Source: Betaproteobacteria bacterium
GTDB lineage: Bacteria; Pseudomonadota; Gammaproteobacteria; Burkholderiales; SG8-39
Length of the DNA: 37,749 nucleotides
Reading direction: 5' to 3'
NCBI GenBank assembly: GCA_029858545.1
Contig: JAOUFA010000002.1
Span: forward strand, 1-37,749
This document shows positions 29,839 to 37,749 of the stretch, one piece after another (position 1 is the first letter of the stretch; each line of letters begins with the position of its first letter). The notes beneath the pieces were generated by a model that was given only the letters and a program-made list of their open reading frames with translations, had not been told where the DNA came from and made no database searches. The position numbers and the translations under genes were made by a program.

Positions 29839-32178
29839 ATGGGTGTGAAGAACGTCGGCGCGGTGGTGCAAAGGCTCGAGGACCCGCGCCTCTTGACCGG
29901 GCGCGGGCGATATACCGACGACATGCTGCTGCCCGGCATGCTCGAGATGGCCTTCGTGCGCGCATCCGAAGCCCATGCGCTCATCCGCTCGATCGATGTC
30001 GCGGCGGCGCGCGCGGCGCCGGGCGTGCTCGCGGTGTGGACCCTCGCCGATCTCGGCGCGGCGGCGCAAAAACCGATGGTGCAGAGCTACCCGCACCCGG
30101 CGATCCGGCAAAACCGCACCCAGTATCCGCTCGCAAAGGACGAGGTCTGCTACGTCGGCGAGGCGCTCGCGGTGGTGGTGGCCGAGAACCGTTATCTCGC
30201 GGAAGACGCGGCGCAGCTCGTCGCGGTCGACTACGAGACGCTGCCCGCGGTGATCGACGCGCGCGATGCGGCAAGGACCGGCGCCGCGACCGCGCACCGC
30301 GGCGCGAGCGACAACCTCGCCGCGACCCTCGCCTGGAAGTTCGGCGACGCGGCGGCGGCACTCGCGCGCGCGCCGCACGTGTTCCGCGAGAGCTACTTCC
30401 AGCATCGCGGCGCGCCGCACTCGATGGAGGGGCGCGCGGTGATCGCGCAGCACGACGCGGCGCTCGACCAGCTGACGCTGTGGAGCGCGAGCCAGTCGCC
30501 CTTCCTGGTGCGGCGTTTCCTCGCCCAGTACCTGAATCGCGAGGAGTCGGCGATCCGCGTCATCGCGCCCGATGTCGGCGGCGGCTTCGGACCGAAGGCG
30601 GGCCACTATCCCGAGGAACTCGTCGCCGCGCTCGCCGCGATCAAGCTCGGCCGCCCGGTGAAATGGATCGAGGACCGGCGCGAGCACTTCCTCTCCACCA
30701 CCCAGCAGCGCGACCAGTGGTGGGAGGTGGAAGTGGCCTGCGAGGCCGACGGGCGCCTCCTCGCGCTGCGCGCGCACTGCGTGCACGACAACGGTGCCTA
30801 CCTGCCCTATGGGCTCCTGTTGCCGCTCACCAGCCTCGGGCCCTTTCCCGGCGCCTATGCGATCCCATCGGTCGAAGTGACGCTCGCTTGTCTGTTTACC
30901 AACGCGGTGCCGACCACGCCGATCCGCGGCGCGGGCCGGCCGAACGCCGCGTTCGTGCTCGAGCGCAGCCTCGACACGGTGGCGCGCAATCTCGGACTCG
31001 ATCGCGCGCAAGTGCGGCGCAGCAATTTCGTGCGGAAGGACCAGTTCCCCTACGCCACCGGCGCGCGCCTGCCCAACGGCGTCGCGGTGCAATACGACTC
31101 GGGCGACTACGCGGCCTGCCTCGAGATGGCGCTGAAGGCCTCGGGCTACGCAGCCTTCGAAGCGAAGCGCGCCGCGGCGGCCAAGGACGGCCGCACGATC
31201 GGCCTGGGGCTCGCCAGCTACAACGAGGACACCGGCCTGCCGCCTTACGAAGGGGCAACGGTGAGGGTGCTGCCGAGCGGCCGAATCTGTGTCGAGCTCG
31301 GTTCCTGCGCGCAAGGGCAGGGGCTCGAAACCATCGCCGCGCAAATCGCCGCCGATCAGTTCGACGTCGACCCGCAGGAGGTGATCGTCAAGACCGGCGA
31401 CACCGCGCTCGCCGCGCTCGCGCTCTCGACCGTCGGCAGCCGCGTCGCCTCGACCGCGGGCCCGAGCGTGCACCTCGCGGCGATGGAGGTGCGCGCGAAG
31501 GCCGTGCGGCTGGCGGCGCTGCAGCTTGAAGCGGCCGAGACGGATCTGGAAATCACTCGCGGCGCGGTGCACATCGCCGGCGTGCCGGATCGAAAGGTGA
31601 TGCTCGCCGATCTCGCCAAGCGCCTCGTCGCGGGGGTCAACGTGCCGCTGCCGCAGGGCTTTGCCCCCGGGCTGGAGGCGACCGCGTATCACACGCCCGA
31701 GCGCGCGGTGTACGCGAACGGCAGCAACGCCGCCGAAGTCCAGGTCGATCTCGACACCGGCGCCGTGACCCTGCTCGATTACTGGGTCGCGCACGACTGC
31801 GGCAATCTGATCAACCCGATGCTGGTCGAGGGTCAGATCATCGGCGGGGTGGTGCACGGCATCGGCAATGCACTGTTCGAGCACATGAAGTACGACCGCG
31901 AGAGCGGCCAGCCGCTCACCACCAACCTGGGAGAATACCTGCTGCCGCTCGCGACCGAGATGCCGCGCATCCACCTCGAACACATGCAAACGCCCTCGCC
32001 CTTGAACGCCCTCGGCGTGAAGGGTGCGGGAGAAGGCGGCACGATCCCGGGCATCGCCTGCATCGTCTCGGCGATCGAGGATGCGCTGAAACCCCTCGGC
32101 GTGAAGGTCAATGAATATCCGCTGTCGCCCGAGCGCCTGCTCGAACTGATCGATGCCCAAAGGGAGGGGAAACCATGA
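29839..32178 (+). CDS. Molybdopterin-binding large subunit of a form II (CoxL-like) hydroxylase
   Basis: 779 aa. Motifs: GGGFGPKAGHYPEE, then PIRGAGRPN near residue 365 and GVKGAGEGGTIPG near 735, whose glutamate is the catalytic base. Genuine CO dehydrogenase (form I) has AYxCSFR at the substrate loop; here the equivalent is RGAGR, the form II signature, so CO oxidation is not implied. Form II and related enzymes hydroxylate N-heterocycles, aldehydes or other organics. ATG 29839 gives MGVKNVGAVVQRLEDPRLLTG, the normal N-terminus. The TGA overlaps the next ATG. No cox-type maturation genes (coxD, coxE, coxF) are in the window. Confidence 0.93.
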   Translation: MGVKNVGAVVQRLEDPRLLTGRGRYTDDMLLPGMLEMAFVRASEAHALIRSIDVAAARAAPGVLAVWTLADLGAAAQKPMVQSYPHPAIRQNRTQYPLAKDEVCYVGEALAVVVAENRYLAEDAAQLVAVDYETLPAVIDARDAARTGAATAHRGASDNLAATLAWKFGDAAAALARAPHVFRESYFQHRGAPHSMEGRAVIAQHDAALDQLTLWSASQSPFLVRRFLAQYLNREESAIRVIAPDVGGGFGPKAGHYPEELVAALAAIKLGRPVKWIEDRREHFLSTTQQRDQWWEVEVACEADGRLLALRAHCVHDNGAYLPYGLLLPLTSLGPFPGAYAIPSVEVTLACLFTNAVPTTPIRGAGRPNAAFVLERSLDTVARNLGLDRAQVRRSNFVRKDQFPYATGARLPNGVAVQYDSGDYAACLEMALKASGYAAFEAKRAAAAKDGRTIGLGLASYNEDTGLPPYEGATVRVLPSGRICVELGSCAQGQGLETIAAQIAADQFDVDPQEVIVKTGDTALAALALSTVGSRVASTAGPSVHLAAMEVRAKAVRLAALQLEAAETDLEITRGAVHIAGVPDRKVMLADLAKRLVAGVNVPLPQGFAPGLEATAYHTPERAVYANGSNAAEVQVDLDTGAVTLLDYWVAHDCGNLINPMLVEGQIIGGVVHGIGNALFEHMKYDRESGQPLTTNLGEYLLPLATEMPRIHLEHMQTPSPLNALGVKGAGEGGTIPGIACIVSAIEDALKPLGVKVNEYPLSPERLLELIDAQREGKP

Positions 32179-32840
32179 AACTGTACGGCTACTGGCGCTC
32201 GCTCGCGACCTTCCGCGTGCGTATCGCGTTGAATCTCAAAGGCATCGCCCACGAAGAAGCGATCGTCGATCTGCAAAAGGGCGAGCAGCTCCAGGCGGCC
32301 TACCGGAGCGTGAATCCGCAAGGCGTGCTGCCCAGTCTCTTCGACGACGACGGCGCCGCGGATGGCGCGCCGCTGTTCCAGTCGCTCGCGATCCTCGAAT
32401 ACCTCGACGAGACCCATCCGCAGCCGCCGCTCTTGCCCAAGGCTGCGCGCGACCGTTCGCGCGTGCGCGCGCTCGCGCTGATCGCCGCGGCCGATACCCA
32501 TCCGCTGGTGGTGCCGCGCATCCGCAATTACCTGGAGCAGGAACTCGGCGTCGCCGAACCGGCGCGCATGGCCTGGTGCCGGCACTGGATCGCGCAGGGC
32601 TGCGCGGCGCTCGAGGCGAACCTCGCCGCCGACCCGCGCACCGGGCGGTTCTGCCACGGCGACAGCGTCACGCTCGCCGACGTCTGCCTCGCGGGCCACA
32701 TGGTCGGGGCGAAGCTCTTCGACGTGAATACCTCGGCGTATCCGACCTGCGAGCGCATCCGCGATGCCTGTCTCGCGCTCGATGCCTTCGCGAAGGCCCA
32801 TCCGCTCGCGCAGCCCGGCGCGCCGCGGCCCGCGGGCTGA
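32175..32840 (+). CDS. Maleylacetoacetate isomerase-like (zeta GST) protein with altered catalytic motif
   Basis: 221 aa with GST N- and C-terminal domains: YGYWRSLATFRVRIAL at the start, NPQGVLPSLFDDDG, then SLAILEYLDETHP and FCHGDSVTLADVCL. Zeta GSTs carry RSSCSWRVRIAL; here the motif is RSLAT (S9, L10, A11, T12), so the serine/cysteine pair used in catalysis by maleylacetoacetate isomerase is missing. The ATGA overlap with the large subunit gene ties it to the hydroxylase operon. It may isomerise or bind a pathway intermediate by a different mechanism, or be structural (inference). Confidence 0.85.
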   Translation: MKLYGYWRSLATFRVRIALNLKGIAHEEAIVDLQKGEQLQAAYRSVNPQGVLPSLFDDDGAADGAPLFQSLAILEYLDETHPQPPLLPKAARDRSRVRALALIAAADTHPLVVPRIRNYLEQELGVAEPARMAWCRHWIAQGCAALEANLAADPRTGRFCHGDSVTLADVCLAGHMVGAKLFDVNTSAYPTCERIRDACLALDAFAKAHPLAQPGAPRPAG

Positions 32841-32865
32841 GCGCGGGCGCGCGGTGCGCCTGCGC
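32841..32865. terminator. Terminator hairpin between convergent genes
   Basis: GCGCGGGCGC (32841-32850) and GCGCCTGCGC (32856-32865) pair over 10 bp with one G-U wobble and a 5-nt loop, in the gap between two convergent genes. No T tract is present. Confidence 0.45.
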
Positions 32866-33641
32866 TAGTCCAGAAACCCCCGCAACGCCGCGACGAACTC
32901 CGCGGGCTTCTCGATCTGTGGGCAATGGCCGCTGCCCGCAATCTCGCAAAACTGCGCGCCGGGGATCGCCGCCGCGAGTTCCCGCACCAGCGGCGCGGGC
33001 GTGGTCTGATCGAGTTCGCCGGTCATCACCAGCGTGCGATTGCGGATGCTCTTGAGTTGCTGGCCGAAGTCGAGTTGCGCGAGCGCGAGGCAGGCCTGCG
33101 CGAAGCAGGACGGATCGGCCTTGCCGAGCGCGCGCTTGCGCTCGGCGACGATGTCCGGCTGCGCGGCGATGAAGGGTTCGGGAAACATGCGGCGGATCGC
33201 GGTATCGAGGATCGCCTGCATGCCCGACTCCCGGACCTTCGCCGCCATGATGCGAAACGGCTCGCGCGCGGGGGCGGGAAAGGTGACGAGCGAATCGGCG
33301 ATGACGAGGCGGCCGAACCGGTCGCCGTGCCGGATCGCCGCCGCAAGCGCGACAAATCCTCCGAAACCATTGCCGAACAGGGTCGCATCGGGGGCGAGCT
33401 TGAGCGCGGGGAAGATCGCGGCGATGCGATCACCGTAATCCTCGATCGTCGCGCCTGCCGCAGTCGACGCGCCGAAGCCCGGAAGATTGACGAGGGTCAG
33501 GCGGTAGTGCTTTGCGAGTTCGGGGACGACGCGGCCGAAGGCGCCCGAGTCGGTGAGCAGCGAATGCAGGAGCACCAGGTCGGGGCCGCCGCCGGTCTGC
33601 TCGACTTCGACGGTTGCGTCGCCTATCTTGACTATGGTCAT
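32865..33641 (-). CDS. Alpha/beta-hydrolase fold protein lacking the nucleophilic serine
   Basis: 258 aa. The fold is clear: LVLLHSLLTDSGAFGRVVPE, LVNLPGFGAST, then LFGNGFGGFVALAA at the nucleophile elbow, D211 (TGELDQTTP) and H239 (GSGHCPQIEKP). In active relatives the elbow is GxSxG (often GNSLGG); here position 92 is glycine (codon at 33368-33366), so the normal serine nucleophile is absent while the acid and histidine remain. It could be an inactive scaffold or use another mechanism. ATG 33641 is the only sensible start. It may have diverged from a 3-oxoadipate enol-lactonase-like protein. Confidence 0.85.
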   Translation of the reverse strand: MTIVKIGDATVEVEQTGGGPDLVLLHSLLTDSGAFGRVVPELAKHYRLTLVNLPGFGASTAAGATIEDYGDRIAAIFPALKLAPDATLFGNGFGGFVALAAAIRHGDRFGRLVIADSLVTFPAPAREPFRIMAAKVRESGMQAILDTAIRRMFPEPFIAAQPDIVAERKRALGKADPSCFAQACLALAQLDFGQQLKSIRNRTLVMTGELDQTTPAPLVRELAAAIPGAQFCEIAGSGHCPQIEKPAEFVAALRGFLD

Positions 33642-33823
33642 GTCGGGGATTCCCGCTCTTGCGTGACGCGCGGCGCGCATCGAGCGGGCGATTGTACGCG
33701 AGCGCGCGCCTCGCTCGAGCCGCAACAGGTCGTCGGGGGCCTTGCGCTCGCGCGGATCGAACCGCGAGGCGGACTCGTACGCGCAGCGCGGCGAGCGCGG
33801 CGTGCCACGCGCCGCGCTGCCGT

Positions 33824-34828
33824 TCAGCGCCGCCCCGCCGCCCCAACCAGACGCCGCGCCGCCTCCACGATCGCCTCGGCATTCGCGAGATTCCTCCCGG
33901 CGATGTCGAGCGCGCTGCCGTGCGCCACCGATGAGAACAGCACCGGCGTGCCGATGGTGAGGGCCGCGCTGCGATGGTTCGCGAGAGTTTTGGCGACGAT
34001 GTGACCCTGGTCGTGCAACATCACCAGATAGGCATCGTAGCCCCTGCGATGGAACATCGTGTCGGCGCCGAACGGCCCTTCCACGGCGATCCCGTCGGCG
34101 CGCGCCGCCTCGATCGCCGGTCCGATGACGCGCTGCTCCTCGTCGCCGAACAGGCCTTGCTCGCCGGCATGGGGGTTGAGACCGGAGACGGCAATCCTCG
34201 GCGCGGCGAGGCCCAATCGCACGAGCGTGGCATGCGTCGCGCGGATCGCCCGGCCGACCCGCTCCCGCGTCACCAGGTCGAGCGCGCGGCGCAGGCTGAC
34301 GTGCAGCGTCGCGTGCACGATGCGCGTCTCGTCGAAGCACAGCATGAGAAAGACGTCTTCGGGTGCCAGGCCGGTGCATCGCGCGACGAACGACGGATGG
34401 CCGTCGAAGTCGATTCCCGCCTGCCTGATCGCGAGTTCGGTCTGCGGCGCGGCGATCACCGCATCGACATGCCCGGCGAGCGCCGCCTCGATCGCCACGC
34501 GCGCCGCCGCCACCGCGGCACGCCCGTGCGCGGCGTCGATCTCGCCGAGCGCGAACGGCTCGCGGCCCGTGAAATCGAGATCGAGCAGGCGAACGCCGTC
34601 GCCCTCCCAGGACAACTCGGCGGCGCGCGCGAAGGCCTCGATGCGCGGCAGCAGAGCGCAGCGCCGCGCATGGGTTTCGAGCACCTCGCGACTGCCGACC
34701 AGTACCGGATCGCACAGCTCGGTCAGGCGACCGTCGAGCGCCGCCTTGAGCGCGATCTCGGGTCCGATGCCCGCCGGATCGCCCAGCGCAATCGCGATGC
34801 GGGGCCGGCGCCTTCCCCCGACGCTCAC
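33824..34828 (-). CDS. pdxA: PdxA-family 4-phosphate dehydrogenase (PdxA2-like)
   Basis: 334 aa with GTG start at 34826-34828. Motifs include RIAIALGDPAGIGPEIALKA at the N-terminus, NPHAGEQGLFGDEE and HDQGHIVAKTL near the C-terminus. Classic PdxA oxidises 4-phosphohydroxy-L-threonine in pyridoxal phosphate synthesis. The HDQGHI variant is usual in the PdxA2 branch, some members of which act on D-threonate or D-erythronate 4-phosphate. The neighbours here do not include other PLP genes, which favours the catabolic branch (inference). The TGA of a short upstream ORF overlaps the GTG (34825-34828). Confidence 0.85.
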   Translation of the reverse strand: MSVGGRRRPRIAIALGDPAGIGPEIALKAALDGRLTELCDPVLVGSREVLETHARRCALLPRIEAFARAAELSWEGDGVRLLDLDFTGREPFALGEIDAAHGRAAVAAARVAIEAALAGHVDAVIAAPQTELAIRQAGIDFDGHPSFVARCTGLAPEDVFLMLCFDETRIVHATLHVSLRRALDLVTRERVGRAIRATHATLVRLGLAAPRIAVSGLNPHAGEQGLFGDEEQRVIGPAIEAARADGIAVEGPFGADTMFHRRGYDAYLVMLHDQGHIVAKTLANHRSAALTIGTPVLFSSVAHGSALDIAGRNLANAEAIVEAARRLVGAAGRR

Positions 34829-34935
34829 CGCAGCGGTCCCGGACCGTGCGCACCGCCCGCCTGCCGCCGGCACAACTCGGCAAAGGAGGTCACCGCCCGG
34901 GCAGGCGCCAATTGATCATGCTGGTCCTGGGTCAT
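34825..34935 (-). CDS. 36-aa candidate leader ORF coupled to pdxA
   Basis: ATG 34933-34935 (preceded by GAGCAGG) opens a 36-codon frame that ends exactly at the pdxA start (GTGA overlap). The peptide begins MTQDQHDQLAPARAV and ends in a glycine/proline-rich tail. The overlap suggests translational coupling, but the small size and plain composition leave a chance frame possible. Confidence 0.35.
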   Translation of the reverse strand: MTQDQHDQLAPARAVTSFAELCRRQAGGAHGPGPLR

Positions 34936-35164
34936 CCTGCTCGCACTCCCTGCGCGATCGATCCGGATTCGGGCGCGACGCTCCTGCCGTGCCTCGCACT
35001 GCCGACGACACACGATGATAGCTTCGCGAACCGGCCTCCGCGCGGGATTGTTTCGCTGCCATGGCTCCGGCCCGGCTCGACGAACGCGTCGGACGTCCTG
35101 CCGGCATCGGGTCGGCGAGCGTATCGCCACCCCGGACCCCAAGTACACTGCGGGGGGCGCGGCG

Positions 35165-35989
35165 ATGCATCGGGACCGGCCGCGCCGGCAGGACCGCCGA
35201 ACCGCCGCCAATTTTTCGAGAAGGAGTACCGCCATCGACCTGGTCCGTGATTGGCTGAACGAAGCCCGGCGCATCGTGTTTCTCACCGGCGCCGGAATCT
35301 CCACCGATTCGGGGATCCCCGATTTCCGCGGTCCGCAGGGCGTCTGGACCCGCGACCCGCAGGCGGAGAAGCTCTCCAACATCCACTACTACGTCGCCGA
35401 CCCGGAGATCCGCCGGAAGTCCTGGCAAGCGCGGCTTGCGCACCCGGCGTGGACCGCGCAGCCCAACGCGGGCCACCGCGCGATCGTCGAGTTGGAGCGC
35501 CGGGGCCAGCTGCACGCGCTCATCACGCAAAACATCGACGGCTTGCATCAACGTGCGGGCAATTCGGCCGAACGGGTAATCGAGGTGCATGGCACGGTAC
35601 ACGCCGTTGTTTGCCTCAGCTGCGGCTGGAAGGGGCCGATGCAGGACACGCTCGCGCGAGTGCGCGCGGGCGAATCCGATCCGCGCTGCGAGGGCTGCGG
35701 TGGAATCCTCAAGAGCGACACCATCTCCTTCGGCCAGCCGCTCGTCCCCGAGGTGATCGCCAGCGCCATGCAGGCCGCGGGCGAGGCCGATCTGTTCTTC
35801 TCGGTGGGAACCAGTCTGCAGGTCTATCCGGTCGCGGGCGTGCTGCCCCTCGCGAAACGCTCCGGTGCGCGCGTGGTGATCGTGAACGCCGAAGCGACGC
35901 CCTTCGACGACCTCGCCGATGCGGTGCTGCGAAATTCTCTCAGCGAAACCCTCGCCAAGCTTACCTGGGGGAGCGACGCGAAGGCGTAG
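35165..35989 (+). CDS. Sir2-family NAD-dependent protein deacylase
   Basis: 274 aa from ATG 35165. Sirtuin motifs: FLTGAGISTDSGIPDFRG, TQNIDGLHQRAG, catalytic histidine in VIEVHGT, zinc cysteines CLSC and CEGCGG, then FSVGTSLQVYPVAG. It removes acyl groups from lysine using NAD. The start is doubtful: AAGGAG (35221-35226) lies 7 nt before an ATC codon (35234-35236), which also matches where homologous proteins usually begin (IDLVRDWLNEARRIVFLTG). The ATG-based start adds 23 arginine-rich residues. A TACACT box (35144-35149) sits upstream of the ATG. Confidence 0.88.
   Translation: MHRDRPRRQDRRTAANFSRRSTAIDLVRDWLNEARRIVFLTGAGISTDSGIPDFRGPQGVWTRDPQAEKLSNIHYYVADPEIRRKSWQARLAHPAWTAQPNAGHRAIVELERRGQLHALITQNIDGLHQRAGNSAERVIEVHGTVHAVVCLSCGWKGPMQDTLARVRAGESDPRCEGCGGILKSDTISFGQPLVPEVIASAMQAAGEADLFFSVGTSLQVYPVAGVLPLAKRSGARVVIVNAEATPFDDLADAVLRNSLSETLAKLTWGSDAKA
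35221..35236 (+). promoter_or_regulatory. Shine-Dalgarno with ATC as the possible sirtuin start
   Basis: AAGGAG (35221-35226), a 7-nt spacer and ATC (35234-35236) in frame. No ATG, GTG or TTG stands at this optimal spot. ATC could be a rare natural start or a recent ATG mutation. Confidence 0.45.
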
Positions 35990-36007
35990 ACGAAGCGCGT
36001 TCCCTCC

Positions 36008-37342
36008 TCAGGACGCGACCCGCCTCGCGAAGGCTTTCTCGCGCGACGCGGCCTCGAACAGGCCCAGCTCGGCGACCAATCGGCCTATCACCTCGCTCCA
36101 ATCGCCTTCCCTGTGCTGCCGGAACAGACGCATCGAGGGATACCAGGGGCTATCGCCGCGTCCGGTCAGCCAGCGCCAGTCGCCCTGCGCCGGCAACACC
36201 GTCCAGACATCCTTGCCCATCGCTCCGGCGAGATGCGCCACCGCGGTATCGACGGAAATCACCAGATCGAGGTGCGAGATCAACGCGGCCGTGTCGGCAA
36301 AATCGTGCAGCGCATCGGTCATGTCTTGCAGAACGCCGAATCCGGCGACCCGCACGTGAGTTTCCGAGGAGCCTCCTGTTTGCAGGCTGTAGAACGCGAC
36401 GCCGGGAACCTGCGCCAGCGGCGCGAACATTTCGGGTGCGAGGCTCTTCTGCCATGCGTAGCCGGTTGCCGGGTTGCTGGCCCAGACCAGCCCGACACGG
36501 ATCGCCGCCGCGTCATGAACCACCTTCCTGCGCCAGGTTTCGACATCGTCGGCGCCGGCAGCGAGGTACGGCACCGCCGGGATGTCCCGCAACGTCGTCC
36601 CCAGCAGGCCCGGAAGGCTCATCAGAGGACAGCACAAATCGCAGTGCGCGATATCGGCGTCGCTTTCCAATACCGCAGCGACTCCGTTCACCTGTCGGAA
36701 CAGCCGTTTGAGCGGCGGCTGGCAATCGACCACCACCCGGGCGCCGGCCGCGGCCACCACGGACGCGTAGCGAATGAACTGGATCGCATCGCCGAATCCC
36801 TGCTCGGCAAACAGCAGGATCGTCCTGCCCGCCAGGTCGGAGCCGTCCCACCATGCCTGCTTGAACAGACCGCGAAGGGTCTGGAACTCGGGCCGTTTCC
36901 AGCGCCACTCGTACTCGGGCCAGCCCCGCGGATAGTCTCCGAGCGCGAGCAACATGATGCCGCGATTGAAGTGCGCCTCGGTCGATTCCGGGTCGATCAC
37001 CAACACGCGGTCGAAGGCGCCCAGCGCACCCGCGTAGTCGCCCGCGGATGCCAACACGCCGCCCAGGTTCTGCTGCGCGTGAGCATGGTCGGGCGCCAGA
37101 CTCACCGCCTGGCGGTACTCGACGGTGGCCTCGGCGTCTTTGCCCTCGGCCTGCAGCGCGCACCCGAGGCTGAAGTGGAATGCCGCGACCGAGCCGTTCG
37201 CCGCGACCGCGTCGCCCAGCAGTGCAATGGCCTCGTCCAGTCTTCCCTGGCGGCGCGCCGCTTCGCCGCGCAGATACAGCGCGTCGGCCTCCGGTTTCGC
37301 CGTGCGCCCGGCGCCGATCGCGGCTCTCAGCCGGTCAAACAT
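36008..37342 (-). CDS. Tetratricopeptide repeat protein with glycosyltransferase-9-like domain
   Basis: 444 aa. The N-terminal ~150 residues contain TPR repeats (AFHFSLGCALQAEGKDAEAT; AHAQQNLGGVLASAGDYAGA; AHFNRGIMLLALGDYPRGWP). The C-terminal part resembles heptosyltransferase-family (GT9) folds: ILLFAEQGFGDAIQFIRYAS, RVGLVWASNP, and HLDLVISVDTAVAHLAGAMG. Such TPR-GT9 proteins are common in proteobacteria; the sugar acceptor is unknown and it may be a protein glycosyltransferase. Start ATG 37342-37340 was chosen over an upstream TTG. Confidence 0.88.
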   Translation of the reverse strand: MFDRLRAAIGAGRTAKPEADALYLRGEAARRQGRLDEAIALLGDAVAANGSVAAFHFSLGCALQAEGKDAEATVEYRQAVSLAPDHAHAQQNLGGVLASAGDYAGALGAFDRVLVIDPESTEAHFNRGIMLLALGDYPRGWPEYEWRWKRPEFQTLRGLFKQAWWDGSDLAGRTILLFAEQGFGDAIQFIRYASVVAAAGARVVVDCQPPLKRLFRQVNGVAAVLESDADIAHCDLCCPLMSLPGLLGTTLRDIPAVPYLAAGADDVETWRRKVVHDAAAIRVGLVWASNPATGYAWQKSLAPEMFAPLAQVPGVAFYSLQTGGSSETHVRVAGFGVLQDMTDALHDFADTAALISHLDLVISVDTAVAHLAGAMGKDVWTVLPAQGDWRWLTGRGDSPWYPSMRLFRQHREGDWSEVIGRLVAELGLFEAASREKAFARRVAS

Positions 37343-37375
37343 GCGCAACCACGGCGTGGCGGCAAGTTCTCATCC

Positions 37376-37749
37376 TCAGATCGAGGCCCTCGCGCGCCGC
37401 TCCAGGGAAACCAGCGCCAGCGCCATCACGGCTCCCGCCGCGTTGAACCAGCGCGCATCGGGAAATGACTCGGCGGGCAGAAGCAGCAGAAAACCCGCCG
37501 CCGCGTAGACCAGCCGGGACCCGATCTTCAGCAGACGGATCGAGTACCCCATCGTCGCCGCCGAAATCAGCCACACGCCCCCGACCGCGGTCACGAAGTC
37601 GAGCGCGATCAGCCAGGGCTCGCCCTTCATGAGCAACGTGCCCGAGAACACGAACAGGAACGGCAGCACGAACACCGTCCAGCCGAGCGCCATCGCCGTG
37701 AACCCGGTGCGCATCGGGTCGGCTTCCGCCAGGTTCGCCGCGGCGAAAG
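37376..37749 (-). CDS. TRAP transporter fused permease, C-terminus (partial)
   Basis: The frame is open beyond the right edge. The visible ~124 residues (NLAEADPMRTGFTAMALGWT, then FLFVFSGTLLMKGEPWLIAL and a final hydrophobic region ending LERRARASI) match the C-terminal part of TAXI-type fused TRAP permeases (DctQ plus DctM). It imports organic acids with an extracytoplasmic binding protein. The methionine inside this segment at 37714 is not a start: the family sequence continues upstream (FAAANLAEADP). Confidence 0.82.
   Translation of the reverse strand, partial: FAAANLAEADPMRTGFTAMALGWTVFVLPFLFVFSGTLLMKGEPWLIALDFVTAVGGVWLISAATMGYSIRLLKIGSRLVYAAAGFLLLLPAESFPDARWFNAAGAVMALALVSLERRARASI

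Noticed and set aside
29833..32160. 775-codon antisense frame opposite the CoxL-like gene
   Set aside because: Its sense gene has diagnostic motifs and translational overlaps; the antisense frame shows no domain and no ribosome-binding site.
29839..32178. True (form I) carbon monoxide dehydrogenase large subunit
   Set aside because: The AYxCSFR active-site loop is replaced by RGAGR; no maturation genes are present.
33642..33823. Gene in the 182-bp gap between the alpha/beta hydrolase and pdxA
   Set aside because: Only arginine-rich frames with no ribosome-binding site; nothing supported.

Overview
This is a GC-rich (roughly two thirds G+C), gene-dense chromosomal segment of a Gram-negative proteobacterium. 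Lipoprotein signals, tcuAB, yedK, dinB, a pirin/DoxX pair under a divergent LysR gene and a CO-dehydrogenase-like molybdenum hydroxylase operon suggest a metabolically versatile betaproteobacterium (Burkholderiales-like). That assignment is inference: there is no rRNA or core marker here. I saw no tRNA, rRNA, CRISPR array, prophage or insertion sequence. Most long antisense reading frames are by-products of high G+C.

Region 1 (1-7527) is a catabolic-looking island built around two divergent old-yellow-enzyme flavoproteins. Leftward are a UPF0261 (Tm-1-like) protein and an OYE fused to a C-terminal fibronectin-III-like domain, begun with TTG. Rightward are a two-flavin OYE/FAD enzyme with a substituted Fe-S ligand, an unrecognised 151-aa protein, a 63-aa cysteine-rich protein, an aldo/keto reductase and a C-C-bond hydrolase-like alpha/beta hydrolase. 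Region 2 (7610-11010) has an NHL-propeller lipoprotein divergent from feoA-feoB. Region 3 (11181-16724) carries an MFS transporter, an EamA exporter, a LysR regulator divergent from doxX-pirin, and a DUF1499 membrane protein.

Region 4 (16750-18849) is a DNA-damage locus. yedK and dinB diverge from a 37-bp gap holding a palindrome. Downstream of yedK is a 28-codon ORF whose ribosome-binding site is complementary to about 17 nt of the 16S rRNA 3' end and which is followed by an intrinsic terminator. This is the best candidate in the window for something undescribed. Region 5 (18859-22207) holds tcuB-tcuA and a surface-antigen-like lipoprotein. Region 6 (22538-25666) holds a secreted subtilase and a lipoprotein-anchored methyltransferase-like protein.

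Region 7 (25685-27840) contains two toxin-antitoxin loci flanking a RIO1 kinase. Each keeps an intact antitoxin and only a fragment of the toxin. Region 8 (27910-32840) is a tightly overlapped operon for a form II molybdenum hydroxylase (coxG-, coxM-, coxS- and coxL-like) ending in a zeta-GST-like protein without the usual catalytic motif. Region 9 (32865-37749) has an alpha/beta hydrolase lacking its nucleophilic serine, a PdxA-family dehydrogenase, a sirtuin with an uncertain start, a TPR protein with a glycosyltransferase-9-like domain, and the C-terminus of a fused TRAP transporter permease.

Several enzymes depart from their family at a key residue (Fe-S cysteine to serine at 3740-3742, nucleophile serine to glycine at 33366-33368, the SSCS motif lost at about 32199-32210). 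This may mean neofunctionalised or non-catalytic members of catabolic clusters.
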